DNA of 64,000 bases, from the NCBI RefSeq assembly GCF_023856365.1, contig NW_026042830.1:1-64000 (forward strand). The letters are read 5' to 3'. Shown in pieces: positions 35,296 through 49,292 of the stretch. The stretch's first letter is position 1. Every line of letters begins with the position of its first letter. Both the position numbers and the translations under genes were made by a program. This DNA is from Brienomyrus brachyistius (lineage: Eukaryota > Chordata > Actinopteri > Osteoglossiformes > Mormyridae). Below the pieces are notes generated by a model. It was not told the DNA's origin, did not search any database, and was given only the letters and a program-made list of their open reading frames with translations.

Positions 35296-36034
35296 AGCAT
35301 GTTCCCCTAATTTCCTGTTTATGATGTAACGCCATCCGACCTCACCGTGGCGTGATGAATGTGTGATATTGTAGGTACGCTGACAGATACAATTAGACGG
35401 TTGTATTGTCTGGCACTGTCATGGCTGCAACGCTGAAATAATATAACTAGCCAGAGAGCACACATGCATTGGCACTATATCTCCGCGATGCTTGAAAACC
35501 CATCAGCAAACATCTCTGTGTTGCAGAAACATCGCCACCGATCATTTGATTCCATATTCCCCCGATGTTGGCGCGATGTTAAAGTGATCAATATGCAACC
35601 TTTAGCCCACTCTTATCTTCCTTTATCAGGCTATATATATACATATATATATATATATACAGGTTAGGTCAAGCTGGGGGAGCATGCGCTGATGCTGCCC
35701 CTTGCCGCACCCACCACACGTCGAAACTCCTCGCAGACTCATGGCCCAGTCCCACCCTCGTTATAAGTACTTTTATATGCAGTAATTGATAACTAGTAAT
35801 TTCCAGTAACCTGCACAACGCTGCTGGCTAGTAACGTTGCCACCGTTGGCTGAATCCGCAATAGTTGTGGTGCTATGATGTTAGATTGTTACAGGGACTG
35901 TGATAAATGCAAATGCAGACCCCTCTATTATGGTTGCGTTAAAAAGGTAAACATTTTACTCAGATTTCATGCATTTGGTGGTGTGCTTTTTATACCATGA
36001 CAAGTTTTCCTAAAATCAGATTCAAATAATTGCA
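35296..36034 (+). repeat. Direct repeat B, unit 4
   Basis: Long form, with the C at 36023 shared with unit 3. Confidence 0.9.
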
Positions 36035-36242
36035 GGCTTTTCGATCCTGAACACAGCTATTCCCAAATCAGGAAGTAATGTTCTGAGTCGGGATGCTCTC
36101 CACAGCGCCGTAGTAGAAAGTCCAGTGTTGAGACCAGCATTATAAGCGGTGGTCTGGGCGTTCACTGCAGCGCGGATCAATCTGTCAACCCACGGTTCCT
36201 GATTGGGGAAGAGTGTGAACCATCAGTGTAAAAATCCATAAC

Positions 36243-36455
36243 ATGCAGCTTGATTATGGCAGAGGACATTGTGCCCAAATATTAAGGGAGGGAGTATTTA
36301 GAGATGACAATGATTATCTTCCCAGTGATGATTTGTGGCTTATCCGCTCTTTCAGAGTGCCAAGAGTGATTCTGGTAGAACTGAACGATGAATTTGTCGC
36401 GGAACATACCGAAAGGAACTGGCAGACAGATCAGGGATATCCCAGCCCATTTTGA
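36243..36455 (+). pseudogene. HARBI1-like fragment, unit 4
   Basis: Same 70-codon frame; no difference from unit 3. Confidence 0.65.
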
Positions 36456-37997
36456 GTTCCATTATTCCTCAAGTTGTGCCTGGTTTTAACCAACTGTCAA
36501 GATAATATTTTAAGTTTCCCTAGTGTGGATGTAGTTCAACGTATTTAGAATACATGTGTAATTGCTTCTGAGCATTTTCTGATTTGTATTTTAGTGGGCG
36601 GGAAAAAAAAATGTCAGAAAATACTTTGAGAGATCTTACTGTATGTGTCTGACGCATTTGAAAGTATTAACAAAAATGTGTAGTTTTATTTATTAGTTTG
36701 CTTTCTGTCATTTTAAGGACCTTTATCACTAGGCTTACAGACATTTTAATATAGCCCATCACTGCCTGTGGCAAGATGCAAGTAAGTCACGTGACACACC
36801 CTGTTGGGCCCAGCTTGCTCACCGCGAACATTGTTTTCCCATGACTAGTAAACCAAGGGGAGAAGCTGCGTTGGTGCCTGGTGCAAATTGACAAAGTATG
36901 CAGGAAAGTACGCTATCAAATATTCCTCACTGAATGTCATTATAGGCGGGAAAAATAAAGCAATTAGCAAGCAGCAGTGCTGTACTCTACAACTTGTGGA
37001 TTAATTTGCCAGCCTGCTAGTGACATTCTAGTTAACTTCACAGGCATGACCAGGCAGTGGCGTATCGTGGTTTGTCACATATGCAGGATTCATTACAAGT
37101 GGAGAAGTCAGCTGTGTTAAAAATCAGCTAAACTGAAATGGAAGGCTTGTAGTATAAGGGAGAAGGTGAAGGAGAATGTCTTTTATGTGTTTTAAGTTGA
37201 TTAAGTTTACATATGGTAAAGGTTCATTGTCTCTTCAAATGAGTGCTTGCAAATTTAAGGATCTAGGAAATTAGCTTAGTCTACTGTTGCAATAATACAC
37301 AGCTGCAGACTCTTAATGCCACTCTCTGGCTCCTTCCGGTTGGTGGACGCATGTGCAGAAAACAAAGAAACAACAACTTTTTTGCTGTTTCACAAGCTTT
37401 CAAAGTAGAGTTCCATGGCACCTTTAAACTTAAAGGCCTGTATTTGCAGTAGAATGGTCATGCAATTTGGATTTAACACCAAAAAAATGTCCCTGTGCGT
37501 GCAGCATTTAATGAATTACCCCTCTATACTTTTTGCACTGCACTTGAGATCTGAAGAGTCCTTTAATTCAATAGCAAGACCACTACAATTCTCTACATGT
37601 ACATCAGTTTAACCAATCATTATTTAAACTAATCAAATTTTGTGTCAAACTTCACAATATTTTAAATAACCTCACAGACACAAACCATACGCAAAATAAT
37701 CCATATTTATTTAATAGAAAAACAAGAATAAGAAGTCTTATCTTAACCTATTCTTATCTTATCCTATGTAATCTTATGTCATACTATCTTACTTTAATCT
37801 TAACTTATCCTATCTTAGTCTTATCTTATTCTATGTTATCTTACATTATATACAACCTTATCTTAACCTATTCTTAGTCTTATCCTATGTAATCTTATAT
37901 CATACAATCTTAGGATTAGTTAAGATAAGGTTAAACTACCTTAATCTTATATTATCCTAAGTACTTGTGAGATGTCTCACCTAATTATTTACGGGTT

Positions 37998-38960
37998 CTA
38001 TGAAAAACTATTTACATCACACTGATAGCCCATCTCCACAGCCATCTCCAGGACCCCGGGGATGGCACTTAGCTGATCCAGCGCCTCATCATCAAATATC
38101 AGCTCAGCTTGGGCACCCTCATTATCACCATATGAGTAGTGATTCTCTGAATTTTGATTCTTCCCCTGCTTGCAGATGTAAACTGCATGTTGAAAATCAT
38201 TCCAAAACTGATTACACCAGTAATGAGCAAGGCACTTGGCATCATAGGTCATTTTAGAATAGTTGCATAGATAAAAGTTATGCATCTTATTGAATCTTTC
38301 CATTTTCTCAAAAACAACAGAAGGGGAAATAAGTAGGGGTGTCGGACCCGTAACCAGCTCAGATGAGGGGGCTGCAGCTTGCGCTGGAACCTGATACAGA
38401 GGGGTGGGATGAACTGTGGCTGGAGGTGAAGATGGGTGTGGAGATGGGCTTACAGGTGAGACTACACATGGTGACGGAGGAGGAGAGTCTGTAAAAAAAG
38501 ATGGGGATGGAGAGGAGGCAAAAGAGGATGGGACTGGTGATGGAAATAAGAAGGAAGTGGAGGAGAAGGCTGGTGAGCAGGGCTCAGGCTCTGACATTGA
38601 TGGAGTGCGACACAGGATGGTAGCAACCTCGTCGTCACTCTGGGTGAGATCCACACACGGGATCTTGTCACCCACCTGGATTGAATCAAAGGGGTTACTG
38701 AAGGTTAGCAGGTTCTGCAAATTTTTTGTAAATGGCCCCTTCTGTTTTTTACACTTCTTTCTACGGCCTGACCGGCCTCCCGCCGTATTTCTACGGCGTC
38801 TTCTGCCCTGCTGAGCCCTGCTGGTCGCCAACGGGATGGGAGCAGATCCAGATATGGTTTGGGAGCTGGGTGCCGGTGGCCCAGTGCGGCATTTCTTCTG
38901 ACGGCCTCCACTGCTGGTACTGGTTCGTCCTTTTGGATTATAAAGATAGGGGACACACAT
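37998..38960 (-). CDS. ORF320, unit 4 copy
   Basis: Intact and identical in protein sequence to the other copies. The nearest variant upstream is the T-to-C change at 39190, in the putative 5' intron. Confidence 0.7.
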   Translation of the reverse strand: MCVPYLYNPKGRTSTSSGGRQKKCRTGPPAPSSQTISGSAPIPLATSRAQQGRRRRRNTAGGRSGRRKKCKKQKGPFTKNLQNLLTFSNPFDSIQVGDKIPCVDLTQSDDEVATILCRTPSMSEPEPCSPAFSSTSFLFPSPVPSSFASSPSPSFFTDSPPPSPCVVSPVSPSPHPSSPPATVHPTPLYQVPAQAAAPSSELVTGPTPLLISPSVVFEKMERFNKMHNFYLCNYSKMTYDAKCLAHYWCNQFWNDFQHAVYICKQGKNQNSENHYSYGDNEGAQAELIFDDEALDQLSAIPGVLEMAVEMGYQCDVNSFS

Positions 38961-39930
38961 TTAATTAAAGTGAATCCTTATGTCACTCTACAAGAAAAGT
39001 ACATCACATACATCACAGATATCGCACTTGGCAGTCAGTATTGCACATTGAGAGAAATTCTGCCATCTTATCGGATATAGGAAACACATGCTTGGGAGAC
39101 TTATGCGCTGGTCTTGAATTGGGCTGCCTGCATTTCAGCAGGGGAACTTGACCTATAAAAACACACCATGTAGTGCACAGATTCCCTGACATGCAGAACA
39201 ACAGCGAAAAACAACACTGGAAAGGTTCATGTGCACCAAATTTACAGATGTAGCCGCTTGAATTTTCCCCTGTTTCCATGATGGGGCCTTGGCTGGTCCT
39301 TGGCTGGTCCATGACAGGTCCCTGCTGGGCCTTGGGTGGCACCTTGGCTATAATGAGATCCCCCACGATGATGTGTGTAAAGTACTTGCAATGATTTATC
39401 CATCCACCAGGGAGAGCAGTGATTATGGAAGCAGAAATGACTTACCTGAAATCAGGTATTGTAACTCCACTGCAGAAAATGAAAATCTAAGGAAGTATAA
39501 TTTTCTTATATTTAGACAAAATTCCAATTTCATTAATAAACTGACTACACTGCAATAGATGGCCTGAGAAATGTAAGAAATTGTTTCTGTTGTGAGGCAA
39601 AGATGGCCTAAAACTAGCAAAATGTGTTTTAGTCAGTTTATTGATGAAATTAGAATTTTGTATTTTACTTCACCTTTTGGAGATAAGGCGGACCCAAGAT
39701 GTGTGCAATACAATAATTACAGGCCTAAACAAAGTAATACGGTTGCTTGTGGAGAATAAAGGTGGACAGAGTGGAAAATGAAAAATAAAAATGCTTATGG
39801 TTCTGTACTGTGCTTGAATAAAACGGACGCATTCCTTAGTCTGTTCTGTCTTTCCTTCTGGCTAACAGTCTGAAAGGCTGCTGATGGCTGCACATTCACA
39901 GGAGGGCTGGGGGCAGTCACGATGACGTGT

Positions 39931-40118
39931 GAATCTGTCATAAACTTCTCTGCTTGGCCACAATGAAAAGAGATATGTTTGCAGGGGATCAAGGTGAGGT
40001 TGTTTTCTTAACCTAAGAACACTGAACCAACGGTCAAGCATGGTGGTGGTAGTATCATGCTGTTTTGCTGACAGTACTGTACATGAGAACATTGCAGAAA
40101 GACAATGGGATAATGAAG
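39931..40118 (+). pseudogene. Tc1-like transposase remnant, unit 4
   Basis: Same remnant and same stops; no private change seen. Confidence 0.75.
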
Positions 40119-40273
40119 TAGCACTAGATAGATAGACTGGGATTTTTTGTCATAGTACCAGACACAAAAAGAGGAACATAAAAGAAACATAGCATAACAA
40201 GTATTTACTGTAACCCTATGGAGTCTGAGGCCTCTCACCCACTTTCAAAGTAGTCTGACAGGCCTTGACATTT

Positions 40274-41245
40274 TACTGTTTTTCTGAATTGCTAAAACAC
40301 ATGTCCTAAAATCTCTCATCTCCTGTAATCAAACCACTAAGCACAAACTCTAAAATTCAAGCTAAACTCACAAAACCTTACGCTTGTCTTGCAAAATCAA
40401 ACAATCTTCTCAAAACTATATTATCTTTGCTCAAAAGCAAACACTGTTTTCAGACCATGCATCTCGTCAGTTGGGTAAAGGTACACTACTGAACAGTCAT
40501 AGCACTCTACAGCAAAAAATGAAAACAGTACCAATCAAAACTGTTGTTGACATGTAAATGAGAAACCGTAAGACTATAATAATAGTTAAAAAAAATTATG
40601 GTCGTCTACCATATGACTGATAATTAATATGTAACGTTTGCCATACTCAGTACTCCAGAAAAGTGACTGTAAAGAACAACGCCAAAAAGTAAACAAACGA
40701 GAGGCATATTACAGTAAAATGTTGTGCAACTGCCAAGCCAGAGTCACAGAAGAATATTCATCCTGCCTCATCGCCATGTCTCAGGGCTGGGTCTAGCGAT
40801 GCTATCCCTTGTTGAGTGATGCAGAAAGAATCCTCTGTGTGACCCATTTGTACCTTGACTTCAAAATGCAACTCCTATCCTTCTATGGCACGTATTCTAT
40901 GTTCTAGTCACTCTTTGGCTTCCTCAAATGTTTAGAAATGTGTGTGAATAGTTTTGAGTCATTGTGTTCAAATGACTACTGTGTGCTGGCTGCGCTTAAC
41001 TTCTGTGGCCTGTGTTTTCTATTTTGCATCAAAGTTCACCATAGCGCAAAATGTGTTTTGATGAATGGGAATGTGTTTTGAGTTTTGCAAAAAGGATGAC
41101 TGAGATCTGCAAATTGTGTCTAACTAGGTGACCATGGTTTAAAGTTTTGCCAAAGAAGTAACTGATTCAATAAATGACTTTTGGCAATCGGCAGTTTTGT
41201 TCCCAAAACGATTTCTAATATTTCAGCAATTCAGAAAAACTGTTA
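40274..41245. mobile_element. TIR element, unit 4
   Basis: Same ends. The interior has the C-to-A change at 40998 shared with units 5 and 6. Confidence 0.55.
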
Positions 41246-42458
41246 AATATTTCACCTGTCTAAAAAACATTTATCCCAAAGTGCTACGAATGCTTTTATT
41301 CAGCACAAACTCAGCACCAATAATCTGTCAACATTTAGAATGTGATTATTCTATATATATATTTTTTTTTTTTGTTAAAATCTACTTTAAACATACACTT
41401 TTCAAAAACTTATTTTCAGTGGTGCTGACAAATTGTAAAAAATCACATTATAAATATTTCTAGCCTAAGCTTGAGTTCTGAAGCTTACAGACATAGGGGA
41501 TGGCTACACAAAGGTGAATGAGACATTCAGAAAATTGTATGAGGTTTGATTACTAAAGTGTTACAACTTTGAAGTGACTTTGGAGTCACCAGACCTTTGC
41601 ATACTGTCAATGGCCCATCAGTCTGGACTGTCTGTCACTGCTCTTCACACCAATCAGTTTGGAAAGGCAGTGTGAATTTTACAGGTTTTTTTTTCATTTG
41701 CTAAGACAAATACTGCAATACTGAAGTTGCTTTCTCAAAACTCTTCATGCAGTCACCACAACATTTACTTATGTGGGCTAAACTGTTTAGCATTTCACTT
41801 TGCTTTCATACAAAATGCAATCAATGACTAAATGCTTCAAAAGCCATGGATTCCTGTCTCACTCACAATATTACATTTTCAGAGGCCAATTTGCACATAC
41901 CTACATACTGACCCAAAAACTGCTAATAAGACAGTCAAAACTGAAACATGTCATTTTGCTAAATCACTATCAAGACCCTTTCTAAAACAGATTGTAAAAA
42001 ACACATAATACAAAGAAATTATGTCAGTTGACACAAGATCAAACAATGAATGTTGGATGCCAGGATATTCCTCCAGAGCAATGCCAAGGATGGATCAGGC
42101 ATGTGGAGATGCTACCCTAGATACTACCCTGTCTTAGCAATTGAAAACAACTGTAAGAAAAGACACAATACTAGCCTTTTTACAGTTTATAACATGCAAC
42201 GGATTAAACGTCGATGAATAAAATGTGCAATCACATTATTCCAGGAACAATGCAAAACAATAAATGAATATTAGAACAACAAATTGTCACTCCTGATCAG
42301 GATGCCAAGCTTCAAAACAGTTCCTGTCTCGTTACTGTATGACATCATAGCGCTGGATTAGTATGTACCGGCATGCTCGCTATCCAAGTACCTAGCCCTG
42401 TTTGTCTCCGGTGTTGTAAAAACTTTGGCTGTAGCTTCAGTTTACTTTAAAGTATCAA

Positions 42459-43098
42459 TTATGCCAGAAGCTTGCTAATGGCTACCAAAAGATTCTCGTT
42501 GATACTTGTTGTACTTGTGTATGAACTTGTGACCACAACTAAAATGTGTTTTTGTAAAGAAAGCGCCATCTCATGGCAACACCCTGCAAGTGAATAAATG
42601 AGCGCGTTCAGACGAGAATTTAGGCACACCCCCAGAAGGAGGGGGGTTACTCCCGTTGGCTGGCTTTTGCCAATGTGGGACATGTTCACCTGTTACCTTA
42701 CCATTTGACGTCGCTTTCCTGTTATGTTCAAACACATCACAGCCACAGATTTTACGGATTTCATTGTGCAGTACAGCAGACATGCTGAAAAGAGCCCCGT
42801 ATTTTTACTGCTTCATGGTAACAAATCACCGTTGGGCTAAAGGTGAACCATTTTATTATTTAGTATCCTAAGACACGTAGTTCCAAAATAAGATAGTTAT
42901 CACAGACTGCAAGATTCAACAAGACCAGCCAAGCCTGTTCTGACTTTCATTCTTCGAGTGCTGAGATATTCTAGGCATCATTTTGCCGTTCTTACCATGG
43001 CTGACTGAACCGGGGATGTCTTCCGGAGCAATCCGGACACTGACGGCGTCATTTGGCAGGAGCCAGTCGATTCTCCGCAGGTAGATGAAGGCAGACAT
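42459..43098 (-). CDS. Gene B, unit 5 copy
   Basis: Exons at 42996-43098, 42702-42784 and 42459-42583. No difference from unit 3 was seen in the coding parts. Confidence 0.4.
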
Positions 43099-44070
43099 CT
43101 TTCGCGTCTTGTCTTTTGCTGGGAAAGTGCAAATCTGAGCTGCTTTGAATGTTTGAATCAAAACTCGAAACGGAATTAGAATTGTTATGATGCGGTTGCT
43201 AAGATATGGTGGTCGATTAGTGTCAGCGCGCGGCAAAGTCTTCAAGCACTTTAATCAAATGACCAGACACACGATATATATTGACAAAAGCGCGGAAAGA
43301 TAATAGAAGCACCGTAAATTTAGAAGACACGCCTAAAAACAGAAAATGTTATAAATAAAATGTATTGAAGTATTTAAATAGAATTCCTTCCTGGCAGCAA
43401 GTAACGCGAGAGCTGCAGACGTGACGTTCCACAGACTCCCAGAATTCACAGCGATCGTTAAGCGACCCATTCAATCAGAATAGAAGGAAATGGCGAGGAG
43501 ACGTTCTTATCTCACACTGGTTTTTATTTACAACTGAATGTTTAGCACACTTGGAAAATTCTGTAATCCATCTTCAGCCATTTCACTCTTCCACTGTAGC
43601 AACGCAAAGTGAAGAATTCTGAACAATGATGGCGGCACATTCGCAGCTGCTCCGAACTCTCCAGTGTTCCTCTGACTGTGTTTTATTGGTTTATTTGCTT
43701 CCGGTACCAGTATTTTACGCATCCTTGTTCTTCTTTACTGTTGGTGTATGTTTCTTTGATTTTATATTGTATTTTACTTGTACTTTTATCCTTAACATGG
43801 CGTCGACAGCCTTGCTCCAAAGACATCTCATTGTATTTGCACAGTGACAGTAACGCTATCTTATCTTGCGAGAGGAAGTAGCATAAGGCTGTACTGCTAA
43901 CGTTAGCATTAGCAAGCCTAGCAGTGTTGGTAGTAAGGCGTTACTATAATCCCACTACTCTTGTCTGTAAGGAGTAATGTAACTAATTGCCATTAAAAAA
44001 CACGGAAGGTGCTGAAATTTAAATGCACTCTTTACCTTTGTCTTGCGTGAAAATATTAATGGATAAAGGC

Positions 44071-44646
44071 AGCATGTTCCCTTAATTTCCCGTTTATGAT
44101 GTAACGCCACCCGACCTCACCATGGCGCAATGAATGGGTGGTATTGTAGGTACGCTGATAGATACAATTAGACGGTTGTATTGTCTGGCACTGTCATAGC
44201 TGCAACACTGAAATAATATAACTAGCCAGAGAGCACACATGCATTGGCACTATGTCTCCGCGATGCTTGAAAACCCATCAGCAAACATCTCTGTGTTGCA
44301 GAAACATCGCCACCGACCATTTGCACCCACCACACGTCGAAACTCCTGGCAGACACATGGTCCAATCCCACCCGTATTAAAAGTACATTTATATGCGGTA
44401 ATTGATGAGTAGTAATTTCCAGTAACCTGCACAACACTGCTGACTAGTGACGTTGCCGCCGTTGGCTGAATCCGCAGTAGTTATGGTGCTATGATGTTAG
44501 ATTGTTACAGGGACTGTGATAAATGCAGACCCCTCTATTATGGTTGCGTTAAAAAAAAAAAAAGCAAACATTTGTACTCAGATTTCATGGCGGTGTGCTT
44601 TTTATACCTTGACAAGTTTTCCTGAGATCAGATTTAAAAAATTCCA
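44071..44646 (+). repeat. Direct repeat A, unit 5
   Basis: Short form, same end type as units 2 and 4. Confidence 0.9.
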
Positions 44647-45627
44647 AAATATAGCAGCATATTGACGTGTATTCTCTGTATCTTAAAACGTGGCGGGTCG
44701 TCAGACTCGGATACACAGCTCTATGGTCCACACAGAGGAAACGAAGAACCTGCACTTTGCTAAGTCACGAAGTTATCTTTTGTCATGTGACTACGTTTAC
44801 GTGCCTTGACGCAATTAAGATGTTTTCATGTGTTTTTAATGGCGCAGTTACAGAGCATAGCCATGTAAACGCATTAATGGGGGAATCTCATTTATAAAGG
44901 CTTCGTGTGACCGAAAAAGATGACAAACATTCATACTTACATTTGTAAGGAGGATTTTGGGATTTATAAAGAAAAGGGTACGCTGGGAAAAGAACTCCTA
45001 CGTTCTGCGAACGAGGCTGACGGGGATGCTGTTTCGACAGAATCCTGTAGAGGGCACTGTGCACGCTAAATTGAAGGCTCCAGGAATGTTTTCTGCTTTT
45101 CATTTTACTAAGAGAATAATAATGATTCAAATGTTTTTGGTCACACGGCCATTGGCTCTGAAATTAAACTGTCCTTTTAAATAAAACTGTTTACATTTGC
45201 AAACTGTATTGTATGCTGTGTTTGAATGTTCCGATATCGTTATTAGATATTTCACTGCATGTTTTTCAACAAAATGCCCTCTGAAATTGGTACTCTGTCA
45301 CTAAGACGTACTGTACAAACAATGCATTTTCTGCCCAGGGTAAAGGCTTCTTATTCAGTTTCCCTACAGGGGATAGCTGGGGTCCGTGGGATGTTTGGAA
45401 GTTAGTGTCAGGGCATTCTGGTAGAATGTGACCTTTGGCAACAATGGGCTGGACAGCTCTGTGCTCATCTTGTCTCATCTGGGACTCCCACCATCACTGC
45501 CACTGAGCATCTCCTCTACAGGCAAACACTGAAGTGCCACCAAGACCAGCAGGTGGCTCTGGGATGCAACCACTTCTGAGGCCAGATGAGGGAGCCACTA
45601 ATGATGGCTTGAAGAGATATCAGTGTT

Positions 45628-46366
45628 AGCATGTTCCCCTAATTTCCTGTTTATGATGTAACGCCATCCGACCTCACCGTGGCGTGATGAATGTGTGATA
45701 TTGTAGGTACGCTGACAGATACAATTAGACGGTTGTATTGTCTGGCACTGTCATGGCTGCAACGCTGAAATAATATAACTAGCCAGAGAGCACACATGCA
45801 TTGGCACTATATCTCCGCGATGCTTGAAAACCCATCAGCAAACATCTCTGTGTTGCAGAAACATCGCCACCGATCATTTGATTCCATATTCCCCCGATGT
45901 TGGCGCGATGTTAAAGTGATCAATATGCAACCTTTAGCCCACTCTTATCTTCCTTTATCAGGCTATATATATACATATATATATATATATACAGGTTAGG
46001 TCAAGCTGGGGGAGCATGCGCTGATGCTGCCCCTTGCCGCACCCACCACACGTCGAAACTCCTCGCAGACTCATGGCCCAGTCCCACCCTCGTTATAAGT
46101 ACTTTTATATGCAGTAATTGATAACTAGTAATTTCCAGTAACCTGCACAACGCTGCTGGCTAGTAACGTTGCCACCGTTGGCTGAATCCGCAATAGTTGT
46201 GGTGCTATGATGTTAGATTGTTACAGGGACTGTGATAAATGCAAATGCAGACCCCTCTATTATGGTTGCGTTAAAAAGGTAAACATTTTACTCAGATTTC
46301 ATGCATTTGGTGGTGTGCTTTTTATACCATGACAAGTTTTCCTAAAATCAGATTTAAATAATTGCA
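45628..46366 (+). repeat. Direct repeat B, unit 5
   Basis: Long form, T rather than C in the terminal TTTAAATAAT stretch. Confidence 0.9.
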
Positions 46367-46574
46367 GGCTTTTCGATCCTGAACACAGCTATTCCCAAAT
46401 CAGGAAGTAATGTTCTGAGTCGGGATGCTCTCCACAGCGCCGTAGTAGAAAGTCCAGTGTTGAGACCAGCATTATAAGCGGTGGTCTGGGCGTTCACTGC
46501 AGCGCGGATCAATCTGTCAACCCACGGTTCCTGATTGGGGAAGAGTGTGAACCATCAGTGTAAAAATCCATAAC

Positions 46575-46787
46575 ATGCAGCTTGATTATGGCAGAGGACA
46601 TTGTGCCCAAATATTAAGGGAGGGAGTATTTAGAGATGACAATGATTATCTTCCCAGTGATGATTTGTGGCTTATCCGCTCTTTCAGAGTGCCAAGAGTG
46701 ATTCTGGTAGAACTGAACGATGAATTTGTCGCGGAACATACCGAAAGGAACTGGCAGACAGATCAGGGATATCCCAGCCCATTTTGA
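46575..46787 (+). pseudogene. HARBI1-like fragment, unit 5
   Basis: Same 70-codon frame; no difference seen. Confidence 0.65.
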
Positions 46788-48329
46788 GTTCCATTATTCC
46801 TCAAGTTGTGCCTGGTTTTAACCAACTGTCAAGATAATATTTTAAGTTTCCCTAGTGTGGATGTAGTTCAACGTATTTAGAATACATGTGTAATTGCTTC
46901 TGAGCATTTTCTGATTTGTATTTTAGTGGGCGGGAAAAAAAAATGTCAGAAAATACTTTGAGAGATCTTACTGTATGTGTCTGACGCATTTGAAAGTATT
47001 AACAAAAATGTGTAGTTTTATTTATTAGTTTGCTTTCTGTCATTTTAAGGACCTTTATCACTAGGCTTACAGACATTTTAATATAGCCCATCACTGCCTG
47101 TGGCAAGATGCAAGTAAGTCACGTGACACACCCTGTTGGGCCCAGCTTGCTCACCGCGAACATTGTTTTCCCATGACTAGTAAACCAAGGGGAGAAGCTG
47201 CGTTGGTGCCTGGTGCAAATTGACAAAGTATGCAGGAAAGTACGCTATCAAATATTCCTCACTGAATGTCATTATAGGCGGGAAAAATAAAGCAATTAGC
47301 AAGCAGCAGTGCTGTACTCTACAACTTGTGGATTAATTTGCCAGCCTGCTAGTGACATTCTAGTTAACTTCACAGGCATGACCAGGCAGTGGCGTATCGT
47401 GGTTTGTCACATATGCAGGATTCATTACAAGTGGAGAAGTCAGCTGTGTTAAAAATCAGCTAAACTGAAATGGAAGGCTTGTAGTATAAGGGAGAAGGTG
47501 AAGGAGAATGTCTTTTATGTGTTTTAAGTTGATTAAGTTTACATATGGTAAAGGTTCATTGTCTCTTCAAATGAGTGCTTGCAAATTTAAGGATCTAGGA
47601 AATTAGCTTAGTCTACTGTTGCAATAATACACAGCTGCAGACTCTTAATGCCACTCTCTGGCTCCTTCCGGTTGGTGGACGCATGTGCAGAAAACAAAGA
47701 AACAACAACTTTTTTGCTGTTTCACAAGCTTTCAAAGTAGAGTTCCATGGCACCTTTAAACTTAAAGGCCTGTATTTGCAGTAGAATGGTCATGCAATTT
47801 GGATTTAACACCAAAAAAATGTCCCTGTGCGTGCAGCATTTAATGAATTACCCCTCTATACTTTTTGCACTGCACTTGAGATCTGAAGAGTCCTTTAATT
47901 CAATAGCAAGACCACTACAATTCTCTACATGTACATCAGTTTAACCAATCATTATTTAAACTAATCAAATTTTGTGTCAAACTTCACAATATTTTAAATA
48001 ACCTCACAGACACAAACCATACGCAAAATAATCCATATTTATTTAATAGAAAAACAAGAATAAGAAGTCTTATCTTAACCTATTCTTATCTTATCCTATG
48101 TAATCTTATGTCATACTATCTTACTTTAATCTTAACTTATCCTATCTTAGTCTTATCTTATTCTATGTTATCTTACATTATATACAACCTTATCTTAACC
48201 TATTCTTAGTCTTATCCTATGTAATCTTATATCATACAATCTTAGGATTAGTTAAGATAAGGTTAAACTACCTTAATCTTATATTATCCTAAGTACTTGT
48301 GAGATGTCTCACCTAATTATTTACAGGTT

Positions 48330-49292
48330 CTATGAAAAACTATTTACATCACACTGATAGCCCATCTCCACAGCCATCTCCAGGACCCCGGGGATGGCAC
48401 TTAGCTGATCCAGCGCCTCATCATCAAATATCAGCTCAGCTTGGGCACCCTCATTATCACCATATGAGTAGTGATTCTCTGAATTTTGATTCTTCCCCTG
48501 CTTGCAGATGTAAACTGCATGTTGAAAATCATTCCAAAACTGATTACACCAGTAATGAGCAAGGCACTTGGCATCATAGGTCATTTTAGAATAGTTGCAT
48601 AGATAAAAGTTATGCATCTTATTGAATCTTTCCATTTTCTCAAAAACAACAGAAGGGGAAATAAGTAGGGGTGTCGGACCCGTAACCAGCTCAGATGAGG
48701 GGGCTGCAGCTTGCGCTGGAACCTGATACAGAGGGGTGGGATGAACTGTGGCTGGAGGTGAAGATGGGTGTGGAGATGGGCTTACAGGTGAGACTACACA
48801 TGGTGACGGAGGAGGAGAGTCTGTAAAAAAAGATGGGGATGGAGAGGAGGCAAAAGAGGATGGGACTGGTGATGGAAATAAGAAGGAAGTGGAGGAGAAG
48901 GCTGGTGAGCAGGGCTCAGGCTCTGACATTGATGGAGTGCGACACAGGATGGTAGCAACCTCGTCGTCACTCTGGGTGAGATCCACACACGGGATCTTGT
49001 CACCCACCTGGATTGAATCAAAGGGGTTACTGAAGGTTAGCAGGTTCTGCAAATTTTTTGTAAATGGCCCCTTCTGTTTTTTACACTTCTTTCTACGGCC
49101 TGACCGGCCTCCCGCCGTATTTCTACGGCGTCTTCTGCCCTGCTGAGCCCTGCTGGTCGCCAACGGGATGGGAGCAGATCCAGATATGGTTTGGGAGCTG
49201 GGTGCCGGTGGCCCAGTGCGGCATTTCTTCTGACGGCCTCCACTGCTGGTACTGGTTCGTCCTTTTGGATTATAAAGATAGGGGACACACAT
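48330..49292 (-). CDS. ORF320, unit 5 copy
   Basis: Intact and identical in protein sequence to the other copies. The 3' flank has the A of units 1, 2 and 6 rather than the G of units 3 and 4. Confidence 0.7.
   Translation of the reverse strand: MCVPYLYNPKGRTSTSSGGRQKKCRTGPPAPSSQTISGSAPIPLATSRAQQGRRRRRNTAGGRSGRRKKCKKQKGPFTKNLQNLLTFSNPFDSIQVGDKIPCVDLTQSDDEVATILCRTPSMSEPEPCSPAFSSTSFLFPSPVPSSFASSPSPSFFTDSPPPSPCVVSPVSPSPHPSSPPATVHPTPLYQVPAQAAAPSSELVTGPTPLLISPSVVFEKMERFNKMHNFYLCNYSKMTYDAKCLAHYWCNQFWNDFQHAVYICKQGKNQNSENHYSYGDNEGAQAELIFDDEALDQLSAIPGVLEMAVEMGYQCDVNSFS

Larger units (their letters stand above)
30958..41289. repeat. Macrosatellite unit 4 (10,332 bp)
   Basis: Complete unit. It has one extra TA step in the short TA run before the T-tract at 31020-31042, shared only with unit 5. 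With units 5 and 6 it shares a C at 39190 and an A at 40998. Confidence 0.97.
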